NCBI GenBank assembly: GCA_964020085.1
Contig: OZ026601.1
Coordinates: forward strand, 699,501 to 763,500
DNA length: 64,000 nt
DNA from: Micromussa lordhowensis
Lineage: Eukaryota; Cnidaria; Anthozoa; Scleractinia; Lobophylliidae
Direction: 5' to 3'
The notes under the pieces were generated by a model. The model was not told the origin of the DNA. It ran no database searches and was given only the letters and a program-made list of their open reading frames with translations. Below are positions 61,959-64,000 of this stretch, piece after piece. A program made the translations under genes and the position numbers. The first letter of the stretch is position 1; every line of letters begins with the position of its first letter.

Positions 61959-63209
61959 ATGGCACGCCCACGTTCCACGCCTTCGAAAACCACGCGAGCA
62001 GACGAACTAAAGAACCTTTCCAGTGAAGTTCTTCGCCTTCGTCTTCAAAATCTAAATCTTCCAATCAATGGAAGTCGTGCTCGCCTGCTTGAACAGCTGA
62101 GGCTGGCAACAAATTCAGCACCGGCAGCCACCCAACGCCGCTCCAGAGGTCGCCTTCAAACTGGACGGGTACACAAAACCAACTCTTCAGCTTCAAATAA
62201 ACGCGTACGCCCGCGTCCGCAGCCAAATGTCCCGACAGAACAGGCCGACGCAGAGACCCACAGCTCTGACGAAGATGGGCGATCGGACGTCGACTCAGCC
62301 GTCGAAGAAGAACTGTTGGAGGACTTTGAGCCAGAAGTTCTCCAGGATGCGGTATTTTCGCCCGCTCAGATGTCGGCCATCCAGGAGACCGTGTCGACCT
62401 CCGTTAACGAAGCTTTGCGTGTCTTCAACAACCAGGAGACCCCAGCGCGTTTCGCAGACGATCTTCGCACGCCTAGTCCACGCACCCTGAACACGGCGAC
62501 TCCTCTGGGCCTGCACCGTCCTCTGGATAAAAGCCTCGAGGACAAAATACTCCGCGGTGAGTACATTGACTTTTGTTTGTTGTTGCCTGACTCCATGTAT
62601 CGCTCCCAGGCCCCCGCTCTACAGTTACGCTACGAGGACTCATCCCCGGGCTCCCAGGGGTCCCCGCTAACGCTGGTTAGAAGGAAAAAGCCAGTAATTG
62701 ACACTTTTCAAAAGTGGCTAGACGCTTTTACCGCCTACATGCTGGTGATCGTCGCGGTCCATCCTACGCGTGCCTTAGAATTAATCAAATACCAGCAAAC
62801 TATCAGCAAAGCAGTCACTAAGTTTAAGGGCCTCGCCTGGCTTACCTATGACGAACAGTTTAGACGCCGCGCTGCTTACGACCTCTCAAAGGCCTGGGAC
62901 AAAATCGATCTCGAACTCTGGACAGTCACCTTCTCTGGCCTAGCTAAGCCGCATTGTTCTGTGTGCTCTAGCCCGTACCATCAGGCGGAGGATTGCCCCA
63001 ACCAGGACCCAAGCAGAAAACCTCGCCGCCAAGCCCTGGTCTGCTTTGACTTCAACAAACCCTCCGGATGTCAACGCCGTTCCTGCTGTTTCCCGCATAA
63101 CTGCCGTCGCTGTGGCTCAAGCAGCCACGCCCAGTTCAACTGCTCTGGTCCCAAACCGCCCGGAAACAGCAACAGACCAGCCAACCCCAGCGATCGCAGC
63201 AAGAAATAA
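61959..63209 (+). CDS. Retrotransposon gag-like protein with SAP-like domain and zinc knuckles
   Basis: 416 aa. Residues 12-50 (LKNLSSEVLRLRLQNLNLPI, then GSRARLLEQL) resemble a SAP DNA-binding motif. A basic and acidic linker follows, then a helical core (ILRGEYIDFCLLLPDSMYR, FQKWLDAFTAYMLVIVAVHP) typical of DIRS/Ngaro-type gag. The C-terminus has Cys/His clusters (CSVCSSPYHQAEDCP, CFDFNKPSGCQRRSCCFPHNC, CRRCGSSSHAQFNC). It should package the element RNA. Its 3' end overlaps the downstream reverse transcriptase frame. Confidence 0.78.
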   Translation: MARPRSTPSKTTRADELKNLSSEVLRLRLQNLNLPINGSRARLLEQLRLATNSAPAATQRRSRGRLQTGRVHKTNSSASNKRVRPRPQPNVPTEQADAETHSSDEDGRSDVDSAVEEELLEDFEPEVLQDAVFSPAQMSAIQETVSTSVNEALRVFNNQETPARFADDLRTPSPRTLNTATPLGLHRPLDKSLEDKILRGEYIDFCLLLPDSMYRSQAPALQLRYEDSSPGSQGSPLTLVRRKKPVIDTFQKWLDAFTAYMLVIVAVHPTRALELIKYQQTISKAVTKFKGLAWLTYDEQFRRRAAYDLSKAWDKIDLELWTVTFSGLAKPHCSVCSSPYHQAEDCPNQDPSRKPRRQALVCFDFNKPSGCQRRSCCFPHNCRRCGSSSHAQFNCSGPKPPGNSNRPANPSDRSKK

Positions 63210-64000
63210 GGTGGAGCAGCGCCAGCTGAACTGCAACCCTACTGTATCCACCCCTCTTAATGTAGATAAATTAGCGCTTGAATTAGTTAATCACCCTAAT
63301 AGCTCTTTTGTTAGCAACTTCATCAGTGCCCTGCGGTATGGTACTCGCATTGGTTACCTTGGCCCCCACAAAACACGGGTGTCGCGTAATTTGATATCAG
63401 CCTCTCTACATCCCGAAGTTGTTTCTGGAAACCTTAACAAGGAAATGCAGTTGGGGAGAATTGCAGGTCCCTTCCCCTACCCGCCCCTACCTAACTTGCA
63501 GTGTCACCCTATAGGCGTAGTCCCTAAAAAGCACTCTGTAGAATGGCGTACTATTTATCACCTCTCATACCCCGAAGGAGATAGTATAAATGACCACATC
63601 CCTAAGGATCCCTATTCGTTGCAGTATGTTCGTGTCGACGACGCAATCGCGATACTGCGGTCTCTGGGCCCTGGGAATTTTATGGCAAAAACGGACTTAA
63701 AATCTGCCTTCCGCCTTATGCCAATCCACCCCGGGGACTGGAACCTTTTGGGCATATACTGGCAGTCTCAGTACTACATAGACCTTTACCTGCCATTTGG
63801 GCTTCGCAGTGCCCCTTTCCTTTTTAACCAAATTTCCGATGCTTTGGAATGGATTCTTAAGCACAATTACGGCCTCCGCCATGTTATCCACATTTTAGAC
63901 GATTTTTTCATAGCGGAGCATACAAAAATTGATTGCCTGGGGAGCTTTACTACCCTTCTTAAGGTGTTCATGTCTCTTCGGGTCCCCACCGTCACCGCTA
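62944..64000 (+). CDS. DIRS-type reverse transcriptase (partial, continues past window)
   Basis: Open in the +1 frame relative to gag from just after a stop at 62941-62943 to the window end, overlapping gag by about 265 bp. Motifs: RIGYLGPHKTRVSRNLISAS, LQLGRIAGPFPYPP-type block, CHPIGVVPKKHS, WRTIYHLSYPEGDSINDHIP, FMAKTDLKSAFRLMPIHPGD, YLPFGLRSAPFLFNQ and the catalytic HILDDFF. These words are those of DIRS/Pat-like elements, which integrate by a tyrosine recombinase expected downstream. No obvious ATG decides the start, so translation by frameshift or reinitiation is likely. Confidence 0.82.

Larger units (their letters stand above)
61640..64000 (+). mobile_element. DIRS-like retrotransposon, 5' part, running off the window
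   Basis: A GC-richer segment than its surroundings carries a gag-like gene followed by a reverse transcriptase of the DIRS (tyrosine-recombinase) group. A TATA-like CTATATAAAT lies at about 61873, about 85 bp before the gag ATG. The left boundary is uncertain, and no terminal repeat can be confirmed because the right end is outside. It lies upstream of the first visible NACHT-WD exon and in the opposite direction. Confidence 0.75.

Noticed and set aside
62227..62490. Second plus-strand ORF inside gag
   Set aside because: Out-of-frame shadow of the gag gene, which has clear zinc-knuckle and SAP-like content.

Overview
The window looks like the nuclear genome of a cnidarian, most likely an anthozoan such as a stony coral. 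It is AT-rich and intron-rich, it carries an I-domain-less integrin alpha gene and a NACHT/WD40-repeat gene, and it is full of short transposons. I read exons by hand from splice sites and codon phase. All named families come from motif recognition, not from database searches.

Region by region: (1) 494-22102, minus strand: an integrin alpha subunit gene with 30 exons visible. It runs from the signal peptide to the transmembrane helix, and only the cytoplasmic-tail exon lies outside the window. Its introns hold SINEs, a decayed LINE endonuclease, a TA-flanked MITE and foldback elements. (2) 22103-27831: intergenic. (3) 27832-61475, minus strand: the 3' 13 exons of a NACHT-WD40 (NWD1/2-like) gene. 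All splice phases agree, so the visible frame is intact. (4) One intron of that gene (37771-60178, 22.4 kb) holds a pogo/Tigger-like MITE directly abutting a complete 20.6-kb Polinton/Maverick virus-like transposon (39359-59936). The Polinton has about 430-470 bp inverted repeats and a perfect 6-bp target duplication, CATGTT. (5) 61640 to the window end, plus strand: the 5' part of a DIRS-like retrotransposon (gag with SAP-like domain and zinc knuckles, then reverse transcriptase).

The Polinton carries the full hallmark set: protein-primed DNA polymerase B, rve integrase with chromodomain, adenovirus-type cysteine protease, A32/FtsK-type packaging ATPase, major capsid protein and minor capsid (penton-type) protein. 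A leftward block (polymerase, integrase, protease, capsid genes) and a rightward block (ATPase, two fibre-like genes, a small membrane protein) diverge from an AT-rich intergenic region at 52794-52914. Almost every gene has a TATA-like AT tract 0-3 nt before its ATG.

The most unusual content is in this element. A pair of fibre-like proteins is built from collagen-like and phage-tail-fibre-like repeats and shares an N-terminal tag. A zinc-ribbon module is used three times, once fused to a parvovirus-like phospholipase A2 domain and an integrase that lacks its usual N-terminal region. A membrane-active-looking capsid protein is fused to the protease. The element is ageing: the minor capsid gene is frameshifted and the small membrane gene is split by a TTAA-flanked MITE.
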